DNA of 64,000 bases from Sphingobacterium sp. UBA5670 (GTDB lineage: Bacteria; Bacteroidota; Bacteroidia; Sphingobacteriales; Sphingobacteriaceae), in NCBI RefSeq assembly GCF_002420705.1, contig NZ_DIIM01000005.1, positions 422,034-486,033 on the forward strand, given 5' to 3'. The notes below the pieces were generated by a model. That model had not been told where the DNA came from, made no database searches, and saw nothing but the letters and a program-made list of their open reading frames with translations. A program made the translations under genes and the position numbers. Numbering within the stretch: the first letter of the stretch is position 1; each line of letters begins with the position of its first letter. Shown one piece after another: positions 42,974 through 52,903 of the stretch.

Positions 42974-44674
42974 ATGGAAAAATTTGCAACGGTAGATTAC
43001 ATCATCTTCGTAATTTACTTCTTTATTGTAGCCGGCTATGGCTACTGGATCTATCGTAAGAAAACGAATAGTTTAAGCAGCAGCAAGGACTACTTTTTGG
43101 CGGAAGGATCACTGACCTGGTGGGCCATAGGCTCTTCGTTGATCGCATCGAATATTTCTGCTGAACAGTTTATTGGCATGAGCGGTAATGGATTTGAAGT
43201 CGGTATTGCTGTCGCCGCTTATGAGCTTATTGCCGCAGTAGCGTTAATTATTGTTGCGGTTTGGTTTATACCAGTCTATCTGAAAAATAAGATTTTCACA
43301 ATGCCTCAATTTTTGAACAACCGATATAATGAAACGACGAGTCTCATTATGGCGATTTTCTGGTTGTTTTTGTATGTTTTTGTCAATCTTACTTCCATTT
43401 TATATTTGGGCGCCATTGCAATCTCCAGTATGGCCGGCGGTGGCGACAGCTTTCATACCATAACAGTTGCTTTAGCCGTTTTTGCCGTCATCATTACTTT
43501 AGGCGGAATGCGTGTCATTGGTTTTACAGATGTTATTCAGGTGGTTGTATTGATTATTGGCGGTATAGCGACAACCTATGTGGCATTGACGTTAGTCAGT
43601 GAACATTTTGGTTTGGGACAGGATGCTTTGGCTGGATTCAATAAGCTGATGGAAGACTCTCCGGAGCATTTTAACCTATTTGTCGATAAACCTGGACCGG
43701 GTGCCAGTCAGGAAGATATCAATAAGTACCTGATGTTGCCTGGAATAGGGATGTATCTTGCCGGAATCTGGATTGTCAATCTAAATTATTGGGGCTGTAA
43801 TCAATACATCACACAACGTGCTTTAGGAGCTGATCTAAAGACCGCACGCACAGGAATTCTCTTTGCGGGATTTCTAAAACTGTTTATGCCGATTATCGTT
43901 ATGCTTCCGGGGATAGCCGCTTATGTGCTCTATAAAAATGGTGCGCTGCAACAAGAAATGGCTCCTGGCGGGGTGTTTCATGCCGATAATGCATATTCGG
44001 CGATATTGGGCTATCTGCCAAATGGTATGAAAGGGCTTGCTTTGGCAGCGCTTACAGCTGCAATAGTGGCCGGATTGGCCGGAAAAGCAAATAGTATCGC
44101 AACGATTTTTACATTGGATATTTTTAAGAAATACCTCAACAAAGACGCTAGTGAAGCTAAAATGGTATGGGTAGGAAAAATAACGATCGTTGTATCTATT
44201 TTACTGTCGGTATTATTTACCTGGAATGATGCCTTAGGAATTGGAGGGGCTGGTGGCTTTACCTTTATTCAAAAGTATACAGGTTTTATCAGTCCTGGTG
44301 TTTTTGCGATGTTTTTGTTGGGCATGTTTTGGAAAAGGACCACGGGAGCTGCTGCGATCACTGGACTCGTCACCGGTTTTGCGTTATCTGTGTTTTTCAA
44401 TGAATTTGCGGCAAAAGTACTTGGTCCTGAAACATGGCTGTATACTGCTTATCCAAATAAAGCGGGTGTTTATGAGATTCCATTTCAGATCTGTATGGGA
44501 TTAGCATTTGTATTTACTATGTTGGCCATGATTGCGGTGAGTTTATTTGGACCAAAGGTCAATCCAAAAGCTTTTGTATTGGATCGATCGATGTTTAAAG
44601 TAGAACCGTCTGTATTGGCATTAATTGTTGTGACTTTACTCATGGTAACTGCTATTTATGTGCGTTTCTGGTAA
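42974..44674 (+). CDS. Sodium:solute symporter, probable L-arabinose importer
   Basis: This is a 566-residue SSS-family transporter with about 14 membrane helices. The N-terminus (T-V-D-Y-I-I-F-V-I-Y-F-F) enters the first helix, and S-L-I-A-S-N-I-S-A-E-Q-F-I-G-M-S-G is the SGLT-like signature region. The ATG at 42974 is preferred over one 24 bp upstream that overlaps the hairpin end. Its position within araBDA-galM makes L-arabinose the likely cargo, but it resembles sugar symporters such as SglT in general, so galactose or glucose cannot be excluded. Confidence 0.88.
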   Translation: MEKFATVDYIIFVIYFFIVAGYGYWIYRKKTNSLSSSKDYFLAEGSLTWWAIGSSLIASNISAEQFIGMSGNGFEVGIAVAAYELIAAVALIIVAVWFIPVYLKNKIFTMPQFLNNRYNETTSLIMAIFWLFLYVFVNLTSILYLGAIAISSMAGGGDSFHTITVALAVFAVIITLGGMRVIGFTDVIQVVVLIIGGIATTYVALTLVSEHFGLGQDALAGFNKLMEDSPEHFNLFVDKPGPGASQEDINKYLMLPGIGMYLAGIWIVNLNYWGCNQYITQRALGADLKTARTGILFAGFLKLFMPIIVMLPGIAAYVLYKNGALQQEMAPGGVFHADNAYSAILGYLPNGMKGLALAALTAAIVAGLAGKANSIATIFTLDIFKKYLNKDASEAKMVWVGKITIVVSILLSVLFTWNDALGIGGAGGFTFIQKYTGFISPGVFAMFLLGMFWKRTTGAAAITGLVTGFALSVFFNEFAAKVLGPETWLYTAYPNKAGVYEIPFQICMGLAFVFTMLAMIAVSLFGPKVNPKAFVLDRSMFKVEPSVLALIVVTLLMVTAIYVRFW

Positions 44675-44761
44675 AACGAAATTGGAAATTAACGAATTAT
44701 GAACCACTCCTATTGAATTAGGAAGCCTCCATCAGACCGATGGAACAAAACTTAATTGCAG

Positions 44762-45910
44762 ATGAATAAGAAAATTATTATTAGTTTGTTGACTTGTGCT
44801 TCATTAGCTTATGGCTGCCAGTCTTCATCAACTCAAAACAAGCAGGCGGCAACGGTGGCTAATTCTACTTCCGGCCGAGCTTTCGATAGCCAGATCGATG
44901 GTAAAGAAGTTAAACTGTTCCAGCTCAGAAATGACAAACTTGCCATAACTCTGACAAACTATGGTGCCCGCTTGGTAAGTTTAAACGTCCCCAATAAGGA
45001 CGGGAAGGTAACTGATGTGATTTTGGGTTATGATTCAGCCAAAGAATATAAGGATAACTATAATAATTTTTACGGCGCAATTGTGGGGCGTTATGGTAAT
45101 CGGATTGGTAAAGCTTCTTTCAAACTGAATGGCGAAGTGTATGTGCTAGAAAAGAATGATGGAGAGAATTCACTTCATGGCGGTACCAATGGGGTATACA
45201 ACAAAGTATGGGATGTGGTTAGCAGCACTGAAACCTCAATCACATTAGCCTATACTTCACCTGATAAAGAAGCAGGCTATCCCGGAACGGTCAAGATGGA
45301 GGTTACGTATACGCTGGAGGAAAATGGAGGGCTGGCTATAAGCTATCAGGCAACAACGGATAAGGAGACTGTCTTAAATCTGACCAATCACGCTTATTTT
45401 AACCTCAATGGGGCCGGAAATTCTTCTATTTTGGATCATGAACTTCAAATTGATGCAAAGGCAATTACCGAAGTTGACAATACTTTGATCCCAACAGGAA
45501 AGAGCTTGCCTGTAGCGGGTACAGCATTTGATTTTACAAAGCCCACACTCGTTGGTGCCCATATAGAAGATGAAAATGCGCAATTGAAGATCGGAAAGGG
45601 CTATGACCATAATTTTGAACTTAACAAGAAAGATGGCTTTCAAAAAGTAGCATGGGTGTATGCTGCAAAGACGGGTATCCAAATGGAGGTTTTTACAACC
45701 GAGCCCGGGCTGCAATTTTACAGTGGCAATTTTATGAAAGATTCAGATCCTAAAGGAAAAGAGGGGAAAATATATCCTTTCCGTTCTGCCTTCTGTTTGG
45801 AAACGCAACATTTTCCGGATGCGCCAAATCATCCCAATTTTGCATCAACGGTATTAAAACCTGGCGAAAAATATAGCTCAAAAACTACCTACCAATTTAG
45901 TGTGAAATAA
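44762..45910 (+). CDS. galM: Aldose 1-epimerase (mutarotase), exported lipoprotein
   Basis: This enzyme interconverts alpha and beta anomers of aldoses. The 382-residue protein begins with a lipoprotein signal ending A-Y-G-C (Cys19), so it acts in the periplasm or at the outer membrane. The ATG at 44762 is the start; a TTG two codons earlier is not needed. Catalytic and binding residues are Arg114 (G-N-R-I-G), His139 (L-H-G-G), His210 (N-L-T-N-H-A-Y-F-N-L) and the base Glu347 (C-L-E-T-Q-H-F-P). It would hand the correct arabinose anomer to the symporter. Confidence 0.94.
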   Translation: MNKKIIISLLTCASLAYGCQSSSTQNKQAATVANSTSGRAFDSQIDGKEVKLFQLRNDKLAITLTNYGARLVSLNVPNKDGKVTDVILGYDSAKEYKDNYNNFYGAIVGRYGNRIGKASFKLNGEVYVLEKNDGENSLHGGTNGVYNKVWDVVSSTETSITLAYTSPDKEAGYPGTVKMEVTYTLEENGGLAISYQATTDKETVLNLTNHAYFNLNGAGNSSILDHELQIDAKAITEVDNTLIPTGKSLPVAGTAFDFTKPTLVGAHIEDENAQLKIGKGYDHNFELNKKDGFQKVAWVYAAKTGIQMEVFTTEPGLQFYSGNFMKDSDPKGKEGKIYPFRSAFCLETQHFPDAPNHPNFASTVLKPGEKYSSKTTYQFSVK

Positions 45911-45920
45911 TAAAGTCGAT

Positions 45921-47465
45921 ATGATGAAGCTAAGATTAAAATTAGGTATTGTTTTTACGCTGGCCACTGGATTACTGTATGGACAGAGTAGGGTAAGATT
46001 GGAAACAGCACAGCAGGAGCAGGTTATAAGCCGACATATCTATGGACATTTTGCCGAACATTTGGGACGCTGTATTTATGATGGATTTTATGTCGGGGAG
46101 AAAAATGACTCGATACCCCACGCTGATGGTGTCCGGAAAGATATCATCGAAGCCCTGAAGAATTTGAACATTCCCAATTTACGTTGGCCGGGGGGATGTT
46201 TTGCCGATACTTATCATTGGAAGGATGGGGTTGGGGCCAAAGCCCAGCGCCCTGCTATCGTAAACAACTGGTGGGGAGGCGTGACAGAAGATAATTCCTT
46301 TGGTACACATGATTTTCTCAATATGTGTGAATTACTGGGTGCAGAACCTTATCTGGCCGGTAATGTGGGGAGCGGTGAGGTGCAGGAGCTTGCCGACTGG
46401 GTTCAATACGTGAATTTTAAGGGAGAAAGCCCCATGTCGGATTGGCGACGAAAAAATGGTAGGCAGGAACCTTGGAAAGTGAAATTCTGGGGGGTGGGAA
46501 ATGAAGCCTGGGGTTGTGGCGGCAATATGACCGCTGATTATTATACAGACATCTATCGTAAATATGCTACGTTTATGTCGGATTGGACCAATGGGAGTGG
46601 CTTATATCGAATCGCTTCTGGAGCCAATAGTGCTGATTACAATTGGACGGAGACATTGATGAAGAAAATTCCGGCTGGTTTGATGAAAGGCATGGGACTT
46701 CATCACTATGCCGTGATCAACTGGGATAAAAAGGGCTCTGCAACGGCCTATTCCGAAGAGGAGTATTTCAAAACCATGAAATCAGCTTGGTTTATGAATG
46801 AGCTGGTAGAAAAGAATATTGCCATTATGGACAAATATGATCCCAAAGGACTTGTGGATTTGATTGTAGACGAATGGGGAGGCTGGTATGAGGTAGAGCC
46901 TGGTACAAATCCCGGTTTTCTTTATCAACAAAATACCATGCGTGACGCCATGATTGCTGGAATGACTTTGAATATTTTTAACAACCATGCCCGTCGCGTG
47001 AAGATGGCCAATCTGGCACAAGCTGTCAATGTGTTGCAGGCTGTTATTTTGACAAAGGGGAAGAGTATGATTTTAACGCCAACCTATCATGTGATGGAAA
47101 TGTATAAGGTGCATCAGGATGCGAAATTAATTCCGATCACGCTTCAATCAACTGATTTGGAGTTTAAAAATGAGAAAATTCCTGCAGTGTCTGTTTCTGC
47201 ATCACAAGATAAACAAGGGCGTACACATATCTCTTTGGTGAATATTGATCCAAAAAAGAAAAATAAGATACAAGTAGATTTGGGGGCAGTGAAGGCCGGA
47301 AAAGTAACAGGTAGAATGCTGACCGCTGCGCATCTACGTGATTATAATTCGTTTGAGAAACCCGCAACAATTACACCGGTTGTGTACAATAAAGCAAAAC
47401 TTTTAAATGGTACTGTTGAAGTCGAAATTCCGGCATTTTCAGTTATCGTATTGGAATTAATATAA
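45921..47465 (+). CDS. GH51 alpha-L-arabinofuranosidase
   Basis: This is a 514-residue secreted enzyme (signal peptide to about residue 20, L-L-Y-G-Q) that removes alpha-L-arabinofuranose. It has the compact GH51 layout: a TIM barrel with R-W-P-G-G-C-F-A-D near 88, acid/base Glu195 in G-V-G-N-E-A-W-G and nucleophile Glu318 in V-D-E-W-G-G-W, then a C-terminal beta domain. The sequence N-N-H-A-R-R-V-K-M-A-N is typical of bacterial GH51 arabinofuranosidases. It starts 10 bp after galM. Confidence 0.94.
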   Translation: MMKLRLKLGIVFTLATGLLYGQSRVRLETAQQEQVISRHIYGHFAEHLGRCIYDGFYVGEKNDSIPHADGVRKDIIEALKNLNIPNLRWPGGCFADTYHWKDGVGAKAQRPAIVNNWWGGVTEDNSFGTHDFLNMCELLGAEPYLAGNVGSGEVQELADWVQYVNFKGESPMSDWRRKNGRQEPWKVKFWGVGNEAWGCGGNMTADYYTDIYRKYATFMSDWTNGSGLYRIASGANSADYNWTETLMKKIPAGLMKGMGLHHYAVINWDKKGSATAYSEEEYFKTMKSAWFMNELVEKNIAIMDKYDPKGLVDLIVDEWGGWYEVEPGTNPGFLYQQNTMRDAMIAGMTLNIFNNHARRVKMANLAQAVNVLQAVILTKGKSMILTPTYHVMEMYKVHQDAKLIPITLQSTDLEFKNEKIPAVSVSASQDKQGRTHISLVNIDPKKKNKIQVDLGAVKAGKVTGRMLTAAHLRDYNSFEKPATITPVVYNKAKLLNGTVEVEIPAFSVIVLELI

Positions 47466-47616
47466 GACAGTGTAAATACCTGATTGATTTAAAACTCGGG
47501 GACGTGTAACCGATTGTAACGAGTTTATTTATACCATCGAAAATCTGGGCAGAACATACAGCTAAAGGTGGCGTGAATACCTATATAATTCAAAACTAAT
47601 GAACAAATAATTACAG

Positions 47617-49578
47617 ATGAAGAAAGTTGTATCGTTGATGCTAGTGCTAGCGAGTTTAGGCTTTTCAGCTGCTGCGCAGTCACCAATTGAGTTAGATATA
47701 CAATTAGATAAACCTACAGGCAACATATCGCCACATATGTGGGGAGTCTTTTTTGAGGATATCAATCTTGGCGCAGACGGAGGAATCTACGCTGAATTAG
47801 TAAAGAATAGATCATTTGAGTTTGATCAGCCTTGGATGGGCTGGAAAAAGTTGGAAAATGGTTCAGAGGGTACTTATCTGTTGCTAAACGATAGTAAGCG
47901 TAAAGGGAACAAACGTTATTTAAGGCTAAACAATGCCGCTAATCTGAAGTTAGGTCTACAAAACGAAGGATTTAGAGGAATGGGCGTGAAAGCGGGGGCA
48001 ACATATGAGTTTTCTTTACAGTATCAAAGTGCTACCCAGGGCATGAAAATCCATGTTGAGCTGATCGATCAACAGAATAAGGTTATCGGGGCAGCTGAAC
48101 TTCCGCTTGACGCCGTAACATCATGGTCCGAAGCTGCTGTCAAATTTCCTGTTAACCAAACGACAGATAAAGCCAAGTTAAATGTTTGGTTTACAGGAGC
48201 GGGTATTTTAGACGTAGATATGCTTTCGTTATTTCCAGTAGACACCTGGAAAGGTAGACCAAAAGGTTTGCGTAAAGACATGGTCCAAATGCTTGCAGAT
48301 ATGAAACCTGGCTTTATCCGTTTTCCAGGAGGCTGTATTGTTGAAGGAAAAGATTTGGCCAATCGGTTCCAATGGAAAAAAACAGTTGGACCAATAACAG
48401 AACGGGAGCTGATTATCAACCGGTGGAATACTGAATTTAAACAGCGGTTGACACCGGATTATTTCCAGACTTTCGGCTTAGGTTTCTTTGAGTATTTTTT
48501 ACTAGCAGAAGATATTGGTGCCACTCCGGTACCTATCCTCAATTGTGGAATGGCTTGTCAATTTAATACAGGTGAAGTTGTGCCATTAGATGAGTTAGAT
48601 GAGTATGTTCAGGACGCCTTGGATCTGATTGAGTTTGCTAATGGCACAACAGCTACAAAATGGGGGAAATTACGTGCGGATATGGGGCACCCAGAACCTT
48701 TTCACCTCAAAATGCTAGGGGTTGGAAATGAAAATTGGGGCCCTCAATATATCGAAAGGTTGACTGTCTTCAAGAAAGCGTTGAACGAAAAGCATCCGGA
48801 GATCAAAATTATCGCCAGTTCGGGTACTGATCCCGAGGGGGATCGTTTTGACTTCTTAAATGATAAGCTGCGGGCGATGAATATCAATATCATTGATGAA
48901 CATTATTACCGTCCGCCATCCTGGTTTCTTTCGAGTGCCAATCGTTATGATAATTACGCTAGGAATGGGGTAAAAATTTTCGCGGGGGAATACGCTTCGC
49001 ATACAACGCGACCAAACGGTCCAGGGAAAAGTACCTGGGAGGCGGCACTTTCTGAAGCGGCTTTCATGACTGGTCTAGAACGAAATGGCGATGTGGTGGA
49101 GATGGCATCTTATGCACCATTATTTGGTCATGTCGATGGCTGGCAATGGTCACCGGATTTAATTTGGGTTGATAATTTACAAGTATATGGGACACCCAGC
49201 TACCAAGTACAAAAATTATATGCAACCAATAAAGGGACAAGTATTGTTCCGATCAAACGGGATGGCGAATCCGTAGCTGGAAAAGATAGCCTATATGCTT
49301 CAGCGGTATATGATGCAGTTTCGCAGCAGCTTATTTTGAAAGTTGTCAATTACAATAGTAAGCCGGTGAAAGTGAAGCTTGATGTGGATTCGAAGAAGAC
49401 GCTGGCGACGACGGCAGAGAAAATAACTTTGGCCAATGCTGACCTAAACGTAAGTAACAGTCTCGAAGAACCATTGAATATTCGCCCGAAACAAAATAAG
49501 GTAACTTATAAAGGAAAGAGGATTGTTGAAACATTCGAACCCTATTCCTTGACCTTGATTAGATTGACAGTGAAATAA
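47617..49578 (+). CDS. GH51 alpha-L-arabinofuranosidase, multidomain
   Basis: This is a second, larger GH51 protein (653 residues) with a signal peptide (F-S-A-A-A-Q). After H-M-W-G-V-F-F-E-D-I-N it carries an inserted CBM4-like beta-sandwich (about 60-205), then the barrel with R-F-P-G-G, acid/base Glu372 in G-V-G-N-E-N-W-G and nucleophile Glu458 in F-A-G-E-Y-A-S-H, and the C-terminal alpha-L-arabinofuranosidase domain. It is the eukaryote-like GH51 type and differs clearly from the preceding GH51, so the two are not a recent duplication. It lies 151 bp downstream of that gene. The pair probably acts on different arabinan or arabinoxylan linkages. Confidence 0.94.
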   Translation: MKKVVSLMLVLASLGFSAAAQSPIELDIQLDKPTGNISPHMWGVFFEDINLGADGGIYAELVKNRSFEFDQPWMGWKKLENGSEGTYLLLNDSKRKGNKRYLRLNNAANLKLGLQNEGFRGMGVKAGATYEFSLQYQSATQGMKIHVELIDQQNKVIGAAELPLDAVTSWSEAAVKFPVNQTTDKAKLNVWFTGAGILDVDMLSLFPVDTWKGRPKGLRKDMVQMLADMKPGFIRFPGGCIVEGKDLANRFQWKKTVGPITERELIINRWNTEFKQRLTPDYFQTFGLGFFEYFLLAEDIGATPVPILNCGMACQFNTGEVVPLDELDEYVQDALDLIEFANGTTATKWGKLRADMGHPEPFHLKMLGVGNENWGPQYIERLTVFKKALNEKHPEIKIIASSGTDPEGDRFDFLNDKLRAMNINIIDEHYYRPPSWFLSSANRYDNYARNGVKIFAGEYASHTTRPNGPGKSTWEAALSEAAFMTGLERNGDVVEMASYAPLFGHVDGWQWSPDLIWVDNLQVYGTPSYQVQKLYATNKGTSIVPIKRDGESVAGKDSLYASAVYDAVSQQLILKVVNYNSKPVKVKLDVDSKKTLATTAEKITLANADLNVSNSLEEPLNIRPKQNKVTYKGKRIVETFEPYSLTLIRLTVK

Positions 49579-49579
49579 G

Positions 49580-50093
49580 ATGAATATTCGCATACTCTTT
49601 TTTACTGCCCTGATGCTATTTACGGATAACTTGTCTGCACAGGTAAAGGAATTGGATCTGGCCGCTTACTTAATGGTTTATTTTAAGGATGAAAGCCATG
49701 GTCTATATGTTGCAGTCAGTCAGGATGGCTATTCTTTCACCGATGTCAATAAGGGTAAGCCGATTATTGCCGGTGATAGTATTGCACAGCAGAAAGGCAT
49801 TCGAGATCCCTATGTCATGCGCGGAAAGGATGGTTATTTTTATATGGTCATGACGGATTTACATATCTACGGACAAAAGCAGGGGTATAGAGATATCACC
49901 ACATAATTTTGGCTTCAGTGAAACAACAGATTTTAAAAATTTTGTTGATCTGGGGCACTTTAATGCAGGAAAGATGAAATCTACCAATTTCAGTTCGCCT
50001 AAGCACGGTGCAGTCATCCCAATCACAAAGCAAGAGTTGGAGCGATTAGCGAAGCATTGGCAGTTTGATTTGTCTTTGCCAAAAAATCTTTAG
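49580..50093 (+). pseudogene. GH43-type glycosidase remnant with an internal deletion
   Basis: The N-terminal 105 codons read as a normal GH43 start: signal peptide, L-A-A-Y-L-M-V-Y-F-K-D, H-G-L-Y-V-A-V-S, G-I-R-D-P-Y-V and Y-F-Y-M-V-M-T-D-L-H-I-Y-G, then a stop at 49904-49906. In the +1 frame from 49896 the sequence continues as S-P-H-N-F-G-F-S-E-T-T-D-F, then K-S-T-N-F-S-S-P-K-H-G-A-V-I and ends at a TAG (50091-50093). That is the C-terminal end of the same family. Roughly 150-200 residues of the five-bladed propeller, including the general acid, are missing between them, so the gene is inactive. It begins 1 bp after the GH51 stop codon and closes the arabinose operon. Confidence 0.85.
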
Positions 50094-50101
50094 GTCTGAT
50101 C

Positions 50102-50140
50102 TTCGTAACTTATTGTCTATGTAAGGCAATAAGTTACGAA
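50102..50140 (+). terminator. Terminator at the end of the arabinose operon
   Basis: TTCGTAACTTATTG (50102-50115) and CAATAAGTTACGAA (50127-50140) form a perfect 14-bp stem followed by TTTATTGTTT. It sits 9 bp after the GH43 remnant and between convergent transcription units. Confidence 0.7.
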
Positions 50141-50194
50141 TTTATTGTTTGCAGATCCTTAATCCGGGGCAGAAAGCCAACGAAGGGCTGATTC

Positions 50195-52108
50195 TTAACC
50201 AAATAAATTGCTGGTAAATTTCAGCTTAATACCGAGTTGAAAATTATTGATTGTTTTGAATATTTCTTTAATTGTCGCCTTTTCAATATTTGTCAAGCTA
50301 TCGATAGGTACGTAGTTGTTGGGCGCCAATTTAGCGATACGGATCTGGTTGGCCTGATTTTTCAAGCGGATCGACATTAGGTAATAATAGGATTGATTTA
50401 ACTCCTCGTACTGTTCTTGCGTGAAGATGCCCAACTCAAGAAGCTGTTTTAGCCTACCACCTGTATTTTCCTCATAAATTCTATTTTTCAGTGCGTAAAC
50501 TCGGACTAAGTCAACAATGGGCGTCATCGCTTTCTTAATATTGAAGACTTCTGAAGATCCTATTGTTTGCGTTTTTATCGCTTTGAAAAATGTGAGCGGC
50601 GGTTCATATTGCAGTGCGTTCTTTGCAATAAACGTAAAAAAACGCTCATTGGGTTTTTGTAGCTCAATATTAAGAAATTCTTTGAGTTGATCAATAATAC
50701 CCTGGTCGCCATATAATCGCCTACAGTCGAAGAATGTCGAAAATTTAATCGCATTCTCGGGGATACTTTCTTCAATCCATTTTTTGTAATTTTTCTTCCA
50801 ATGCGATAGCGAATGTGTCCATTCGGGATTACTGGCCATATATCCACCGGTACAATAGCTAAAACCAATTGTATTAAGATGATCCGATACACGACTGGCA
50901 AAATTGAGAAAATATTCGCGTACAAGCTCACGTTGTTCGTTTGCTTTATCTTCATAAATAATTGCGTTATCCTGGTCGGTCATGAGCGTCTGTTCTTTCC
51001 TTCCTTCGCTACCTGTTACCATAAACACAAATTTTGCAGGTGGTTCGCCCATTTCCCCGATCACTTTTTCAATTACTTTAAGGGCAATACTGTCGGCAAC
51101 GGTTGTAATGACCTGGTTCGCAATCTCGGCATTTACCCCCCTACCGAGCAATTGGTGAATAATCTCAGGAACATTATTCCATTTTTCACGCAATTCATCC
51201 AATGTTTCTGCGAGTTTAACCGATTGAATAAATACGAGGGGAGACTGCCCTTGTTCACTCAATAGCCGATTTCGGCTCAGGAAGCCGATATAATTGCCTT
51301 CTTTCTCAACAAGGAGGTATCTCGATTTCGTGCGGAACATCATCAGTACAGCCTCGTAAAGATAAGCCTGATCGGAAATACTGACAATGGGGTTATCCAT
51401 TACCTGAGCAATAGCTTGTGTTGCTGGAATCTGCTGCGCCACGACATTGTCTCTTAAGGTAATATCGGTCGCATAGCCGAGAATATGATCCTCCTTTTTG
51501 ATAAATATGCAACTTACCTTATGTTTCGCCATGGTTTGTGCAGCCTCAAAGATGGGGGTATCGGGTGTACAGGACACGATATCTTTGTAGGTAATATGCT
51601 CAATTTTGCGCGAATAAAGTTGATCTGCAGCAAAGTAGCTTTCCTCAAAGGAAGCTGGTGACTTAACAAAATGAGAAAACTCTTCATCTAACATTCTTTT
51701 TCCAAAGGAATTGGTGAAAAAATGGAAAAACTCTTCATTCGCATTACAGAGCTCAATAAAGTCTTTTCGGGGCAAACGATAAATAACTGTGCCTTTTTTG
51801 GCAAGGACCGACTTTAGTGCTTTGGTTCGGTTCAATAAAACTGATATGCCGCCAAAGCAATAAGGTTTATGGTGGATTTCTACTAATCTTTTATTGTCTG
51901 AAACGTCGAGAAAGAATGTTTCATATTCACCTTCGAAGATTAAATCAACACCATCCATGTCGGTTATGTTTTGCCGGTAGACTAAGGTGTCTTTGGAAAA
52001 ACGATGTTCATTGAATCTGTCGACAATACTCAATTGTAGGGTTTCGGGTAGAATTTGAAATGGCTGAGTAGATTTCAGTAGGGATAGGATAGCGTCGGGG
52101 TTTTTCAT
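50195..52108 (-). CDS. cNMP-binding / CBS pair / DUF294 nucleotidyltransferase protein
   Basis: This is a 637-residue cytoplasmic signalling protein. It has a cyclic-nucleotide-binding-like domain (about 15-135), two CBS motifs (about 170-290), then a DUF294 nucleotidyltransferase domain with G-S-E-G-R-K-E-Q-T-L-M-T-D-Q-D (Gly366 to Asp380) and a C-terminal DUF294 helical domain. The start at 52108 is chosen because it gives M-K-N-P-D-A and a 10-bp gap from the upstream gene; an ATG at 52177 would overlap that gene by 70 bp. The nucleotidyltransferase residues look intact, but the target protein is unknown. It is paired with a 3'-5' exonuclease, a pairing also found in other phyla. Confidence 0.88.
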   Translation of the reverse strand: MKNPDAILSLLKSTQPFQILPETLQLSIVDRFNEHRFSKDTLVYRQNITDMDGVDLIFEGEYETFFLDVSDNKRLVEIHHKPYCFGGISVLLNRTKALKSVLAKKGTVIYRLPRKDFIELCNANEEFFHFFTNSFGKRMLDEEFSHFVKSPASFEESYFAADQLYSRKIEHITYKDIVSCTPDTPIFEAAQTMAKHKVSCIFIKKEDHILGYATDITLRDNVVAQQIPATQAIAQVMDNPIVSISDQAYLYEAVLMMFRTKSRYLLVEKEGNYIGFLSRNRLLSEQGQSPLVFIQSVKLAETLDELREKWNNVPEIIHQLLGRGVNAEIANQVITTVADSIALKVIEKVIGEMGEPPAKFVFMVTGSEGRKEQTLMTDQDNAIIYEDKANEQRELVREYFLNFASRVSDHLNTIGFSYCTGGYMASNPEWTHSLSHWKKNYKKWIEESIPENAIKFSTFFDCRRLYGDQGIIDQLKEFLNIELQKPNERFFTFIAKNALQYEPPLTFFKAIKTQTIGSSEVFNIKKAMTPIVDLVRVYALKNRIYEENTGGRLKQLLELGIFTQEQYEELNQSYYYLMSIRLKNQANQIRIAKLAPNNYVPIDSLTNIEKATIKEIFKTINNFQLGIKLKFTSNLFG

Positions 52109-52118
52109 GGAAGTCACA

Positions 52119-52739
52119 TTAACAGATGTTTTCGAATTCAGCTTGCTGATTTTGTATATCCTGCTCGGATAATTCATCCTTTCGGATCATTTCAAAATAG
52201 CATTTAGCGGTAATTTCAGCATCTTTTTCAGCATTATGCATGTCTGTTGCCTGGCTCGCGAACAGGGTTTCATGTAGTGACGAAAGGGGAAGATGCACCA
52301 TATTCGGATTTCTAACGTATTTTTTGCTATGTAACAGCGTGCAAAAATAAGCTAAATTATGAAATGGAATAGCCAAATTGGATCGATAGAATTCGGCCGC
52401 TAAAACCTGTAGATCAAAGGAAAGAAAATGACCTATAACCTGCGGCTTATATTTTTTGATGTCATGACTAAGCTTGCGTAATACTTCTTTTTTCTTTTCG
52501 CCGTATTTCATTAGAAAAGGTGGTGTCAATCCGTGAATTTGTTCCGATGCAGGACTGATGGGTATTAAAGGTTCATAGATATATTTATTGCTTCGTTTAA
52601 TCTCATTTTGTTCTTCGTCAAAAATAATCCAGGCCAATTGCAGGATATGGGGCCAGTTATCACTGTCCATATAACTCTTGTTCCATTTTTTCGGTAAGCC
52701 AGATGTTTCTGTATCCAGGAATAGCAAATATTTTTTCAA
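52119..52739 (-). CDS. DEDDh 3'-5' exonuclease (DNA polymerase III epsilon / RNase T family)
   Basis: This is a 206-residue stand-alone exonuclease. Motif I is F-L-D-T-E-T-S-G-L with Asp9 and Glu11, motif II is I-G-H-F-L-S-F-D-L, and motif III is H-N-A-E-K-D-A-E with the catalytic His five residues before Asp. It lacks a polymerase-binding extension, so it is not clearly the replicative proofreading subunit. It is the first gene of a two-gene unit with the CBS-nucleotidyltransferase protein, 10 bp apart. The partner suggests a regulatory or repair role. Confidence 0.88.
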   Translation of the reverse strand: MKKYLLFLDTETSGLPKKWNKSYMDSDNWPHILQLAWIIFDEEQNEIKRSNKYIYEPLIPISPASEQIHGLTPPFLMKYGEKKKEVLRKLSHDIKKYKPQVIGHFLSFDLQVLAAEFYRSNLAIPFHNLAYFCTLLHSKKYVRNPNMVHLPLSSLHETLFASQATDMHNAEKDAEITAKCYFEMIRKDELSEQDIQNQQAEFENIC

Positions 52740-52903
52740 TGAATTGTAGTTGAATGAATTCTAAAATACTAAAATAATCTAGTTAATAATAGATAAATCT
52801 TTACTTGTAGAAGGATAACCTTTGTAAAAAACGAGATACTTTTTAAATTTTTAAAATTTTATATGTAAAATTGACATTTATTAGTGAATTAAAATAACCA
52901 ATT

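Noticed and set aside
50813..51265. 150-codon open frame on the plus strand
   Set aside because: It lies opposite the nucleotidyltransferase domain of the CBS protein, which is clearly coding on the minus strand.
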